From Colwellia sp. D2M02 (GTDB lineage: Bacteria; Pseudomonadota; Gammaproteobacteria; Enterobacterales; Alteromonadaceae), in NCBI RefSeq assembly GCF_018860755.1, contig NZ_JAHKPW010000072.1, forward strand, positions 1-43,462: DNA of 43,462 nt. Reading direction: 5' to 3'. Positions 8,687 to 16,831 of this stretch are shown here, one piece after another. The notes under the pieces are model-generated. The model did not search any database and was not told the origin of the DNA. It worked only from the letters and a program-made list of their open reading frames with translations. The translations under genes were made by a program, and so were the position numbers. Positions within the stretch are counted from its first letter, which is position 1; every line of letters begins with the position of its first letter.

Positions 8687-10324
8687 ATGAATAAATGGTT
8701 TAAATCAGGTTCCCCTTGGATATGGCTATCAGCAGGTGGCGTGAGTATCAGTTTGATCTCAGTACTTGGGCTATTGTGGCTTATTGCTTCGCGCGGTTTG
8801 TCATACTTTTGGCCAAGTGAGTTATATCAGTTTAATTTAACCGATGAAGCGGGTGCTAAGCAGGTGGTTATTGGTGAAATATATGACCGCGAACATATTC
8901 CTGTAAGTCAACTAGCGCATTTAAATTTAACGTTGCCTGAAGGGCAAGAAACTTTAGAGCGCTTACTCATTAAAACGGGTAACCGTGAGTTGGTGAGTTT
9001 AGATTTTCGTTGGATATTAAGTACTAATATTACACAAACAACAAAGCCTGAAACATTAGCGGTGGTTGAACGTCGCACTAACGGTAATTTTTATGGCTTT
9101 ATTGATCACATTGTTTTAGATGGCGTAGAAGTCGCTCAAGATAGGTTACCTGAACTAGTTGAGCGTGTTGAGCAATTTCAAGCTGAAATTGACAGCTTAC
9201 AAAAGTCTGATATTGGTGCTATTAACTACCAGTTAGAGCGTTTACGTTTAAAAGCTCGTAAACATCAGCTGCAAGGTGAATTAACGCCAGAGCTACAACA
9301 AAGTATTGATGATGAAGTCGCTAAACTTGAAAGTGACTACCGTACTCTTGAAAAAGAGTTAATGGTTTTTAGAGATAAAATAGCGCGTGACCAATTAGTT
9401 ATGCGCGCAATGGACGGGCAACTTGTTACTATCAATTTTGAGAATATCCTTAAGGTTAGTTTTAATAATCAGTTAGGTGTTTTTGAAAAAACAAAAATAT
9501 TCTTTAGTCAAATAGGCGCTTTCATTGTTGACGACCCAAGAGAAGCAAATACCGAAGGTGGTGTTTTTCCTGCTATTTTTGGTACGGTACTTATGGTGCT
9601 ATTAATGACCGTAATCGTTTCTCCATTTGGCGTTATTGCGGCTATTTATTTACATGAATATGCGGGTAAAAATAGCCTAACTAAACTACTACGTATTGCG
9701 GTGATTAATTTAGCAGGTGTACCATCTATTGTTTATGGTGTTTTTGGTTTAGGCTTTTTTGTTTATATGGTGGGTGGCTCGTTAGACCAAATATTTTACC
9801 CAGAAACGTTACCTAGCCCAACGTTTGGTACGCCAGGGGTTTTATGGTCAGCTATTACTTTGGCTATTTTAACTTTACCTGTGGTTATTGTTTCAACTGA
9901 AGAAGGCTTATCGCGTATACCATCTGCTATGCGTCACGGCTCTTTAGCACTTGGAGCAACTAAAGCAGAAACCCTATGGCGTATTATTTTACCGATTGCT
10001 AGCCCAGCGATTATGACCGGTATTATTTTGGCAATTGCACGAGCAGCGGGCGAGGTTGCCCCATTAATGCTGGTTGGTGTAGTGAAAATGGCGCCTAACT
10101 TACCGCTTGATGGTAACTTCCCGTTTTTACACTTAGAACGTAAGTTTATGCATTTAGGTTTTCATATTTACGATGTTGGCTTTCAAAGCCCTAATGTTGA
10201 GGCCGCTAGACCATTGGTTTATGCAACAGCGTTATTATTGGTTAGCATTATTGTGGCATTGAATATGACCGCGGTAACTATTCGTAATAGATTGCGTGAA
10301 AAATACAAAATGCTAGAGCACTAA
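8687..10324 (+). CDS. pstA: Phosphate ABC transporter permease PstA with coiled-coil insert
   Basis: The second inner membrane permease of the Pst importer. It has 545 residues against 296 in E. coli. An N-terminal membrane helix (about 12-34) is followed by about 250 extra residues, probably periplasmic. These include a charged Glu/Leu/Gln/Arg-rich helical segment (about 155-235) that looks like a coiled coil. The permease core (about 295-530) has the EAA-type loop [18 protein letters not shown] and [14 protein letters not shown]. The C-terminal RNRLREKYK resembles the PstC end RQRLREKYS, consistent with a shared origin of the pair. It follows pstC and precedes pstB. The extra domain matches the one in PstC in position, suggesting that the two interact outside the membrane (inference). 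Confidence 0.94.
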   Translation: MNKWFKSGSPWIWLSAGGVSISLISVLGLLWLIASRGLSYFWPSELYQFNLTDEAGAKQVVIGEIYDREHIPVSQLAHLNLTLPEGQETLERLLIKTGNRELVSLDFRWILSTNITQTTKPETLAVVERRTNGNFYGFIDHIVLDGVEVAQDRLPELVERVEQFQAEIDSLQKSDIGAINYQLERLRLKARKHQLQGELTPELQQSIDDEVAKLESDYRTLEKELMVFRDKIARDQLVMRAMDGQLVTINFENILKVSFNNQLGVFEKTKIFFSQIGAFIVDDPREANTEGGVFPAIFGTVLMVLLMTVIVSPFGVIAAIYLHEYAGKNSLTKLLRIAVINLAGVPSIVYGVFGLGFFVYMVGGSLDQIFYPETLPSPTFGTPGVLWSAITLAILTLPVVIVSTEEGLSRIPSAMRHGSLALGATKAETLWRIILPIASPAIMTGIILAIARAAGEVAPLMLVGVVKMAPNLPLDGNFPFLHLERKFMHLGFHIYDVGFQSPNVEAARPLVYATALLLVSIIVALNMTAVTIRNRLREKYKMLEH

Positions 10325-10445
10325 TAGTTTTTTAAAGCTCAGTTACATTGAAATAAAATTAACAAATAATACGTTGTGGTTAAAAAACAATAACTGGTGT
10401 TATCGCAACGTACTATCACTAAAGATTACAAGAGATAAAAATATT

Positions 10446-11270
10446 ATGATTTCTGTTACCCCAACCGCGTTATCAGACAGTCCCAATAAACTTGACTTGA
10501 ACAACTTGTCGCCAGAACAAGTGGCACTAAATATTAATAACTTGAATTTGCACTACGGTAATAAGCAAGCACTGCAAAATATTAGTATGGCAATTCCTAA
10601 AGGCCAAGTAACAGCATTCATTGGCCCAAGTGGTTGTGGTAAATCGACCTTGCTACGCTGTATTAATCGTATGAATGATTTGGTTGATAACTGCAAAATT
10701 ACCGGTGAAATTAACCTTCATGGCACAAATATTTACGACAAACATGTTGATGTGGCAGAGTTGCGCCGTAAAGTAGGTATGGTATTTCAGCGCCCTAATC
10801 CATTTCCTAAAACCATTTATGAAAATGTTATTTATGGTTTACGAATTATGGGAGAAAATAATCGACGTGTTTTAGATGATGCCGTTGAGAAATCATTACG
10901 CAGCGCGGCATTATGGAATGAAGTTAAAGATAGATTGCATGAAAGTGCATTAGGTTTATCTGGCGGTCAGCAGCAACGTCTTGTTATTGCACGTGCCATT
11001 GCTATTCAGCCTGAGGTTTTATTACTAGATGAGCCAACCTCTGCACTTGATCCGATTTCAACCTTAACCATTGAAGAGCTTATTAACGACCTGAAAAAAG
11101 AGTTTACTGTGGTTATTGTAACGCACAACATGCAACAAGCAGCACGAGTATCTGATCAAACCGCCTTTATGTATATGGGCGATTTGATTGAATATAGCGA
11201 TACCAACACCTTATTTACGACGCCAATGAAGAAAAAAACAGAAGACTATATTACTGGCAGGTACGGTTAA
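10446..11270 (+). CDS. pstB: Phosphate ABC transporter ATP-binding protein PstB
   Basis: The cytosolic ATPase of the Pst phosphate importer. The 274-residue protein has Walker [10 protein letters not shown] (about 60-68), the Q-loop region [17 protein letters not shown] typical of PstB, the ABC signature LSGGQQQR, Walker [13 protein letters not shown] and the H-loop VTHNM. The ATG at 10446 is chosen: the frame is open 24 codons further to a TTG at 10374, but that extension (rich in Asn, Trp and Lys) is unlike PstB and has no ribosome site. The short N-terminal extension before the first ABC strand is common in this group. It sits 121 bp after pstA and 71 bp before phoU. Confidence 0.96.
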   Translation: MISVTPTALSDSPNKLDLNNLSPEQVALNINNLNLHYGNKQALQNISMAIPKGQVTAFIGPSGCGKSTLLRCINRMNDLVDNCKITGEINLHGTNIYDKHVDVAELRRKVGMVFQRPNPFPKTIYENVIYGLRIMGENNRRVLDDAVEKSLRSAALWNEVKDRLHESALGLSGGQQQRLVIARAIAIQPEVLLLDEPTSALDPISTLTIEELINDLKKEFTVVIVTHNMQQAARVSDQTAFMYMGDLIEYSDTNTLFTTPMKKKTEDYITGRYG

Positions 11271-11341
11271 ATACTTTTTATATTGATTTCATTGGTACAA
11301 AGCTTAAGAGCTTGTTCAAAATAATGTAATAGGACAACACG

Positions 11342-12046
11342 ATGGATAATTTACACATGGGCCGACATATATCGGGCCAATTTAATGAAGATTTAGAGCG
11401 CGTTATTAATAATGTAATGCACATGGGCGGCTTAGTTGAAAAGCAGCTGTCTGACGCTTTAGCTGCGGTAGGTAATAATGACGAAGAACTTGCTCGAGAA
11501 GTGCTTAACAATGACTATCAAATTAATGCTTATGAAGTGAGTATTGATGATGAATGCACAAGAATTATTGCTAAGCGACAACCCGCTGCTGGTGATTTAC
11601 GTTTAATTATGGCGATAGTTAAAACGATTGCCGATTTAGAGCGTATTGGCGATGAAGCTGAAAAAATAGCGCAGGTGGCACTAGAGAGTTTTTCATCAAA
11701 ACAGCAAGACTTATTACTGAATCTAGACAACCTAGGTCGTAAAGTACTAGAGTTCTTACAAGCAACTTTAGATGCCTTTACCCGTATGGATGTGGATACC
11801 GCTATTAATATTCACCAAACTGATGATAGTATTAATCGTGAATATGAAGCATTAATGCGTCAATTAATGACGTATATGATGGAAGACCCACGTTCTATTC
11901 CACAAATAATGACCGTAATATGGTCGGCACGTGCGTTAGAGCGTATTGGAGATCGTAGTCAAAATATATGTGAGTACATTATTTACTTTGTTAAAGGTAA
12001 AGTAGTGCGCCATACGACTGCAGAAGACATGAAAAAGCTTAAATAG
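11342..12046 (+). CDS. phoU: Phosphate signalling/transport regulator PhoU
   Basis: A cytosolic adaptor that links Pst transporter state to the PhoR sensor and keeps the Pho regulon off when phosphate is plentiful. The 234-residue protein has two PhoU helical bundles (about 20-105 and 125-215). Each contains a metal-binding E/DxxxD-type pattern in a conserved stretch (ADLERIGDEAEKIA about 96-109; ARALERIGDRSQNI about 198-211). The ATG has AGGA 8 bp upstream. It is the usual last gene of a pst operon. PhoB and PhoR are not in this window. Confidence 0.96.
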   Translation: MDNLHMGRHISGQFNEDLERVINNVMHMGGLVEKQLSDALAAVGNNDEELAREVLNNDYQINAYEVSIDDECTRIIAKRQPAAGDLRLIMAIVKTIADLERIGDEAEKIAQVALESFSSKQQDLLLNLDNLGRKVLEFLQATLDAFTRMDVDTAINIHQTDDSINREYEALMRQLMTYMMEDPRSIPQIMTVIWSARALERIGDRSQNICEYIIYFVKGKVVRHTTAEDMKKLK

Positions 12047-12080
12047 CGCAAGAAAAGTACAAAATAAAATTTAATAACCG

Positions 12081-12107
12081 TTTTGTTAAGTATTATGCTT
12101 AACAAAA
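12081..12107. other. AT-rich hairpin between phoU and the DUF47 gene
   Basis: A perfect 10-bp stem (TTTTGTTAAG / CTTAACAAAA) around a 7-nt loop, 34 bp after the phoU stop and followed by GTATTCTC, not a T-run. It could be a weak terminator or a palindromic protein site separating pstCAB-phoU from DUF47-pit. No Pho box is visible in this 215-bp gap. Function is inferred from position. Confidence 0.45.
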
Positions 12108-12261
12108 GTATTCTCAAACTAATTCATTGTCGCCAGATCGCTTATTAGATAAGCAACCTGAACATTAGCATTTAACTTTATTAAGTAAATGGGGTAATAT
12201 CCGCGACGAATTACAATAACGAGGTTTATACTCAACAGTATTAACCCCCTGGAAGCATATT

Positions 12262-12942
12262 ATGGCCAGAAATTCTATCTTAGGTGTATTTGCAAAATCA
12301 CCTATTAAACCATTAGAAAATCATATTCAAATCGTTGTTAAGTGTAGTAAACAACTTGTTCCTTTCTTTAAAGCTTGTAAAGCGAATGATTGGGATAAAG
12401 CAGCAACAATTCGTAAAAAATTATCAACACTAGAGCAAGATGCCGATGCATTGAAGCGTCAGCTACGTTTAGAGTTACCTGGTGGTTTATTTATGCCAGT
12501 CGATCGCGCTGATTTACTTGAGTTGCTATCACAGCAAGACAAAATCGCTAACAAAGCCAAAGATATTGCTGGCCGTGTATTAGGACGCAAGTTACAGGTT
12601 CCTGAAAGCTTACAAGAAGAGTTCAGCACCTATTTAGCGCGTTGTATCGATGCAACAGAAAAAGCAGCTGAAGCAATTAATGAATTAGACGATTTATTAG
12701 AAACGGGCTTTCGTGGCCGTGAGGTAGCACTGGTTGAAAAAATGATCAATCAACTTGATTTGATTGAAGATGATACCGACCGTTTACAAGTGACGCTACG
12801 TCAAAACTTATTAGCGATTGAAAAGGACTTAAATCCAGTTGATGTAATGTTTTTATATCAAATTATTGATTGGGTTGGCGATTTAGCTGATCTTGCTGAG
12901 CGTGTAGGTGCACGTTTAGAAATACTTTTAGCTAGAAAATAA
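12262..12942 (+). CDS. DUF47/TIGR00153 family phosphate transport accessory protein
   Basis: A 226-residue all-helical soluble protein of the DUF47 (PhoU-like) family, commonly encoded directly upstream of pit. It begins with the typical ARNSILGVFAKSPIKPLE block and has the PhoU-like pattern of acidic helices (LEQDADALKRQLR near 57-69; LIEDDTDRLQVTLRQNL near 174-190; GDLADLAERVGARLE near the end). PhoU-like proteins bind metal clusters and regulate partner transporters; the exact action of DUF47 is not settled. The stop is 10 bp before the pit start, so the two are cotranscribed and almost certainly work together. A GGAAG ribosome site precedes the ATG. Confidence 0.93.
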   Translation: MARNSILGVFAKSPIKPLENHIQIVVKCSKQLVPFFKACKANDWDKAATIRKKLSTLEQDADALKRQLRLELPGGLFMPVDRADLLELLSQQDKIANKAKDIAGRVLGRKLQVPESLQEEFSTYLARCIDATEKAAEAINELDDLLETGFRGREVALVEKMINQLDLIEDDTDRLQVTLRQNLLAIEKDLNPVDVMFLYQIIDWVGDLADLAERVGARLEILLARK

Positions 12943-12952
12943 GGGTTTTCTG

Positions 12953-14218
12953 ATGGAAATTATACTTAGCTCAGGTTCTACTTTTGTCCTGCTTGCTGCC
13001 GTTGTCGGTTTTTTTATGGCGTGGGGGATTGGTGCGAACGATGTGGCTAATGCCATGGGAACCTCGGTTGGTTCAAAAGCGTTAACCATTAAACAAGCCA
13101 TCATTATTGCGATGGTGTTTGAATTTGCCGGTGCTTATTTAGCAGGTGGTGAGGTGACTTCAACCATTCGTAAAGGCATTATCGACTCAGGATTTTTTAT
13201 TGATACCCCAGAACTACTTGTTTATGGCATGATCTCAGCACTTTTCGCTGCCGCTACTTGGTTATTGATTGCTTCAGCTTTAGGCTGGCCGGTATCTACC
13301 ACCCACTCAATTGTTGGTGCTATTGTTGGCTTTGCTGCTATCGGTGTTAGTACAGACGCTGTTTATTGGAGTAAAGTGACAGGCATCGTTGGTAGTTGGG
13401 TTATCACACCGTTAATCTCTGGTGTTATTGCATTTGTCATTTTTAATAGTGCGCAAAAGTTAATTTTTGATACCGATAAGCCGTTAACGCAAGCAAAACG
13501 CTGGGTTCCTGCCTACATGTTTTTAGCGGGTTTTGTTCTATCTCTAGTAACTATTTTTAAAGGCTTAAAGCATTTAGATTTACATATCGGCTTAGTTGAA
13601 GGCTATATTTATGCCGCGGTTATCGCTGTTATTGTTGCTCTTATCGGTAAAGTTTTCATTAGTCGACTTAAGTTTGATGAAGCGGCGGCAAAAGAAACAC
13701 ACTACGCGAATGTTGAAAAAGTTTTTGCTATTTTAATGATTGTTACCGCTTGTGCGATGGCATTTGCTCATGGCTCAAACGATGTTGCTAACGCTATTGG
13801 TCCATTAGCGGCTGTAGTAAGTATTGTTGAAAATGACGGTCAAATTGCTGCTAAAGCTGCGCTAGCGTGGTGGATTTTACCTTTAGGTGCTTTTGGTATT
13901 GTTGCAGGTCTTGCGATTTTTGGTCACAAAGTTATTGCTACTATTGGTCAAGGTATAACGCACTTAACACCAAGTCGTGGTTTTGCTGCTGAATTAGCGG
14001 CGGCAAGTACTGTTGTTATTGCCTCGGGCGCTGGTTTACCTATTTCAACGACGCAAACCCTAGTGGGTGCTGTACTCGGTGTTGGTATGGCGCGCGGTAT
14101 TGCTGCAATTAACTTAGGTGTTGTTCGTAATATTGTGGTTTCTTGGGTAGTTACACTCCCTGTAGGCGCTGCATTGTCTATTATGTTCTTTTGGGGCATG
14201 CAGGCAATATTTAGTTAA
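12953..14218 (+). CDS. pit: Low-affinity inorganic phosphate transporter, Pit (PHO4) family
   Basis: An inner membrane secondary phosphate transporter, typically driven by protons and carrying metal-phosphate. The 421-residue protein has about ten membrane helices in two inverted halves. Each half has its family signature: GANDVANAMGTSVGSKALT (about 27-45) and HGSNDVANAIGPLAAV (about 274-289). Each is paired with a conserved GLPISTTQTLVG / GWPVSTTHSIVG segment. It follows the DUF47 gene by 10 bp and ends at a strong terminator. Placing this constitutive-type carrier right after the starvation-induced Pst system is notable; the 215-bp gap before DUF47 suggests separate control. Confidence 0.95.
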   Translation: MEIILSSGSTFVLLAAVVGFFMAWGIGANDVANAMGTSVGSKALTIKQAIIIAMVFEFAGAYLAGGEVTSTIRKGIIDSGFFIDTPELLVYGMISALFAAATWLLIASALGWPVSTTHSIVGAIVGFAAIGVSTDAVYWSKVTGIVGSWVITPLISGVIAFVIFNSAQKLIFDTDKPLTQAKRWVPAYMFLAGFVLSLVTIFKGLKHLDLHIGLVEGYIYAAVIAVIVALIGKVFISRLKFDEAAAKETHYANVEKVFAILMIVTACAMAFAHGSNDVANAIGPLAAVVSIVENDGQIAAKAALAWWILPLGAFGIVAGLAIFGHKVIATIGQGITHLTPSRGFAAELAAASTVVIASGAGLPISTTQTLVGAVLGVGMARGIAAINLGVVRNIVVSWVVTLPVGAALSIMFFWGMQAIFS

Positions 14219-14230
14219 TTATTTACTAAA

Positions 14231-14275
14231 TAGCCATAAAAAAAACCGCAATAAATTGCGGTTTTTTTATGGCTA
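14231..14275. terminator. Bidirectional terminator after pit
   Basis: TAGCCATAAAAAAAACCGCAA pairs with TTGCGGTTTTTTTATGGCTA around a short AT loop, giving a stem of about 20 bp with a T-run built into the descending arm. It lies 13 bp after the pit stop and also faces the convergent ppiC gene. Confidence 0.88.
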
Positions 14276-14283
14276 AAATTTGT

Positions 14284-14326
14284 ATAAATAAAAAGGGTAC
14301 GCATAATGCATACCCTTTTTATTTAT
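14284..14326. terminator. Second bidirectional terminator between pit and ppiC
   Basis: A 16-bp perfect stem (ATAAATAAAAAGGGTA / TACCCTTTTTATTTAT) with a loop of about 11 nt that can pair further. It lies 34 bp before the minus-strand ppiC stop, so it probably ends ppiC; together with the preceding hairpin it insulates the two convergent genes. Confidence 0.8.
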
Positions 14327-14359
14327 CGTATTGAGTTGGTTATAAATACGAGGGAAGTA

Positions 14360-14638
14360 TTAGCTACGTGCGGTAACTTCTAATAAATGATAACCAAATT
14401 GTGTTTGTACCGGGCCTTGTACTTCATTTAATGGCGCAGAAAAAACAACTTTATCAAACTCAGGAACCATTTGGCCTGGACCAAAGTTACCTAAATCACC
14501 ACCTTGAGCGTTTGAAGGGCATTTAGAATACTGCTTTGCAGCTTCAGCAAAATCCTTACCTGCTTCAATTTCAGCTTTTAACGTTAAACATTGTTCTTCG
14601 GTGTCCACTAAAAGGTGGCGCGCACTTGCTTGAGACAT
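14360..14638 (-). CDS. ppiC: Small cytosolic parvulin-type peptidyl-prolyl isomerase
   Basis: A 92-residue stand-alone parvulin that speeds cis-trans isomerisation of peptide bonds before proline. It has no signal peptide. The full rotamase fold is visible: ASARHLLVDTEEQC at the start (active-site His8 region), the helix KDFAEAAKQYSKCPS, GGDLGNFGPGQMVPEFDKVVF and the final VQTQFGYHLLEV strand. E. coli PpiC has 93 residues and the same layout. The minus-strand ATG has AGGA about 8 bp upstream. It is a single-gene unit facing pit. Confidence 0.93.
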   Translation of the reverse strand: MSQASARHLLVDTEEQCLTLKAEIEAGKDFAEAAKQYSKCPSNAQGGDLGNFGPGQMVPEFDKVVFSAPLNEVQGPVQTQFGYHLLEVTARS

Positions 14639-14886
14639 ACTTCGTTCCTATTTATTAAAACTGTTGAAATTATTACTATTATATTCGATATAAAGTTAAC
14701 AAATTTACAGTACCTTATTTTTTCTCTAATTGAAAGTGACCTAGTTCAGGTAAATTATGCGTATGTGTAGCCTTCGATATTTAAATTTGTGCTTAATCAT
14801 AACTGCAATAGCGCTTGTTTAATTTTCTCGGTAGAATATAGCCATATTTTGAGATAGTAACTTTATTTGATAAACAGGGTTTTATA

Positions 14887-15438
14887 ATGGCTTCTCTTCA
14901 AGAGCAATTACTTAAAGCAGGGTTAACAACCAAGCAAAAAAGTCAGCAAGCGAATGCTGATAAGCGTAAAAAAAACAAACAAAAGCGTAGTGGTGTCAAG
15001 CATGAAGCAACATTGCAAGAGCAGGTAAAGCAAGATCTTGAAAAAGCGCGACTTGAAAAGCAAGCCAAAGATAATGCGCTTAACGAAGAGAAAAAACAGC
15101 AACTGGCTTTAAAAGAACAAAGTTTACGTATTAAACAAATTTTAACTCATCATCAGCTGAAAGATGTCAAGGGTGAGAGTGAATATAACTACACTTTTGG
15201 CAGCAAAATTAAGAAGCTGCTTGTTGATGGCGTAACACATAAAGCCCTAGTTAATGGTCGCCTAGCGTTATGTGGTGTGGACGATATCACTTACCTTGTA
15301 ACTAGCGAAACCGCAGCGAAAGTCGCTGAGCTTGATAGTTCGGTTATTTTAGTACAAAACGATAAAGTTGATACAAATACGGTAGATGAAGACGATCCGT
15401 ATGCTGATTATCAAATTCCTGATGATTTAATGTGGTAA
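14887..15438 (+). CDS. DUF2058 family protein (YaiL-like)
   Basis: A 183-residue soluble protein. The N-terminal third is very rich in Lys, Gln and Glu (SLQEQLLKAGL, then KRKKNKQKRSG, then a long charged helix to about residue 85) and is probably helical or coiled coil, possibly nucleic-acid binding. The C-terminal part (about 95-160) is a compact domain with NYTFGSKIKKL and LVNGRLALCGVDD, ending in an acidic tail (DEDDPYADYQIPDDL). This matches the DUF2058 family, of which E. coli YaiL is a member. The family has no established function. It is monocistronic, with an ATG shortly after a GGG-containing ribosome site. Confidence 0.85.
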   Translation: MASLQEQLLKAGLTTKQKSQQANADKRKKNKQKRSGVKHEATLQEQVKQDLEKARLEKQAKDNALNEEKKQQLALKEQSLRIKQILTHHQLKDVKGESEYNYTFGSKIKKLLVDGVTHKALVNGRLALCGVDDITYLVTSETAAKVAELDSSVILVQNDKVDTNTVDEDDPYADYQIPDDLMW

Positions 15439-15557
15439 TTTTGCACTAAGCGAAATAACGAAAGCGTGCTAGAATATGCGCGCTTTTTGTTTAACGCATG
15501 TACATATCGTTAGCGTTAAATGTTAATCCCTCATTTATGATTACAGAGTATTAAACT

Positions 15558-15932
15558 ATGTTGATGTCTATTATTCGTTGGCCAATAGGCCGTTTGATTT
15601 TATTACTGAATTTTATCTTTTCACCTAAATCACCGAAAAGACCTGCTGATCAACAAGTAAAAATTGATGCAGCAACGCAAAAGTTAAGTTTGTATCAATT
15701 ACCAGCCTGCCCATTTTGTGTCAAAGTTCGCCGTACCATGAAACGCGAAGGCTTAAAAATTGAGTTACGTAATATTAGTAATAATGAGCAATACCGTGAT
15801 GAACTTATTCGTGAAGGTGGTAAACGCACAGTGCCATGTTTACGTATTGAAAAAGACAATGGTGAAGTACAATGGCTGTATGAATCTAATGATGTTGTTG
15901 CGCATTTACAAAATGTTGCCAAAGCAGCCTAA
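15558..15932 (+). CDS. Glutaredoxin-like protein with N-terminal hydrophobic segment
   Basis: A 124-residue protein whose C-terminal 80 residues form a glutaredoxin/GST-N thioredoxin fold. It has the dithiol active site CPFC (Cys51, Cys54) after LYQLPA, a cis-Pro loop TVPCLRI, and the glutathione-contact segment LYESNDVVAHL. The first 22 residues are hydrophobic with positive flanks (MSIIRWPIGRLILLLNFIF), probably a membrane anchor holding the domain at the cytoplasmic face. Such anchored glutaredoxins occur in related marine bacteria; the substrate is unknown. No redox partner gene is next to it. ATG start at the open frame's first methionine; the second ATG, two codons on, is equally possible. 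Confidence 0.85.
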   Translation: MLMSIIRWPIGRLILLLNFIFSPKSPKRPADQQVKIDAATQKLSLYQLPACPFCVKVRRTMKREGLKIELRNISNNEQYRDELIREGGKRTVPCLRIEKDNGEVQWLYESNDVVAHLQNVAKAA

Positions 15933-16012
15933 CTGTAAATAGTTAATACATTAATTTAAAAGCCGATACTTTAATTGAGCCAGCATATGCTGGCTTTTTT
16001 GTGACTGCAATA

Positions 16013-16624
16013 TTATAAGCTTACCGTGTTATTGAAACACTCAATCGCGCGATCAATTACGGCCAATAATTCGGCTAATTCACTGCCGTTACGTGCTGAT
16101 ACGGCTAAACCAAATTGTAGTGTTAATAGGTAGTTGGCTATTTTATTAATATCGCAATCAGCTGTTAAGTGTTGCTCTTTTTGCTCATTTTTTAAAAATT
16201 CTGTTAAAAAATCAACTGTTTTTCGATTTATCATTGCAATAATTTGTGATGATTTTTCAGGTAAACACGAGCCTGCTAGCTCTGAGGTGCTTGAACATAT
16301 TAAGCAGCCTTTCGGTAAGTTAGCATCGGTTAACATTCTGGCAATAGAGCTAAGATAATTTTTTAACCGCTCTTGCAGTGTATGTTGCTGTTCAAACAGG
16401 TGCCTAGAGTGTGAGCTACCGTGAAGCTCCAAATAAAAGTCTAACACTTGATTAAATAAAGCTTCTTTATTGCCAAATGCAGCATATAAGCTCGATTTGT
16501 TAATTCCCATTGCTTCGGTTAAGTCGGCTAAGCTAGTGCCAGAGTAACCGTTACACCAAAACACAATCATTGCTTTTTCTAAAGCGGCTTTTTTACAAAA
16601 ACTTCGTTGGCGCCCTGATGACAT
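16013..16624 (-). CDS. TetR/AcrR family transcriptional regulator
   Basis: A DNA-binding repressor, probably of itself and the divergent SDR gene. The N-terminal helix-turn-helix domain is clear (GYSGTSLADLTEAMGI then NKSSLYAAFGNKEALF, about 25-60). The C-terminal ligand domain (about 75-200) contains a Cys cluster, GCLICSS...GSC (about 107-122), which could sense electrophiles or oxidants; this is inference. The ATG at 16624 is preferred; a TTG nine bases upstream in frame is the only longer start. Two TACCNNNNGGTA palindromes lie 34-87 bp upstream in the shared intergenic region and fit autoregulation. This fold and gene pairing resemble TetR regulators of aldehyde- or quinone-reducing enzymes. 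Confidence 0.92.
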   Translation of the reverse strand: MSSGRQRSFCKKAALEKAMIVFWCNGYSGTSLADLTEAMGINKSSLYAAFGNKEALFNQVLDFYLELHGSSHSRHLFEQQHTLQERLKNYLSSIARMLTDANLPKGCLICSSTSELAGSCLPEKSSQIIAMINRKTVDFLTEFLKNEQKEQHLTADCDINKIANYLLTLQFGLAVSARNGSELAELLAVIDRAIECFNNTVSL

Positions 16625-16657
16625 AGTAATCAACTATTGTTAATAATTTATACTTGT

Positions 16658-16710
16658 AATTATGTACCGATAGGTATAGATTGTCAATTATGTACCGAAT
16701 GGTACGTAAT
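16658..16710. promoter_or_regulatory. Two operator-like palindromes between tetR and SDR genes
   Basis: ATTATGTACCGATAGGTATA (core TACC-GATA-GGTA at 16665-16676) and ATTATGTACCGAATGGTACG (core TACC-GAAT-GGTA at 16693-16704) are near-identical inverted repeats with centres 28 bp apart. The second extends as an imperfect palindrome AATTATGTACC/GGTACGTAATT. They lie in the 207-bp gap between the divergent TetR and SDR genes, nearer the TetR start. Paired sites about three helical turns apart are usual for TetR proteins. Binding by the adjacent regulator is inferred. Confidence 0.75.
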
Positions 16711-16831
16711 TAAATGGTGCTCAATAATTAATTTTTGAGCACCTAAAAAGTGCACAATTGAGCAGCATCGCTAAACTGTGCAATGAAGCTATAACGAAGC
16801 AATATAACAATATAATGAAAGGAAACAGCAA

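Noticed and set aside
10374..10445. Longer pstB start at TTG 10374
   Set aside because: The 24-residue extension does not resemble PstB N-termini and has no ribosome site; ATG 10446 fits better.
14887..15438. DUF2058 protein as a toxin, defence or phage protein
   Set aside because: Its Lys/Gln/Glu-rich helix and C-terminal domain match the widespread YaiL-type family; no partner gene suggests a toxin-antitoxin or defence role.
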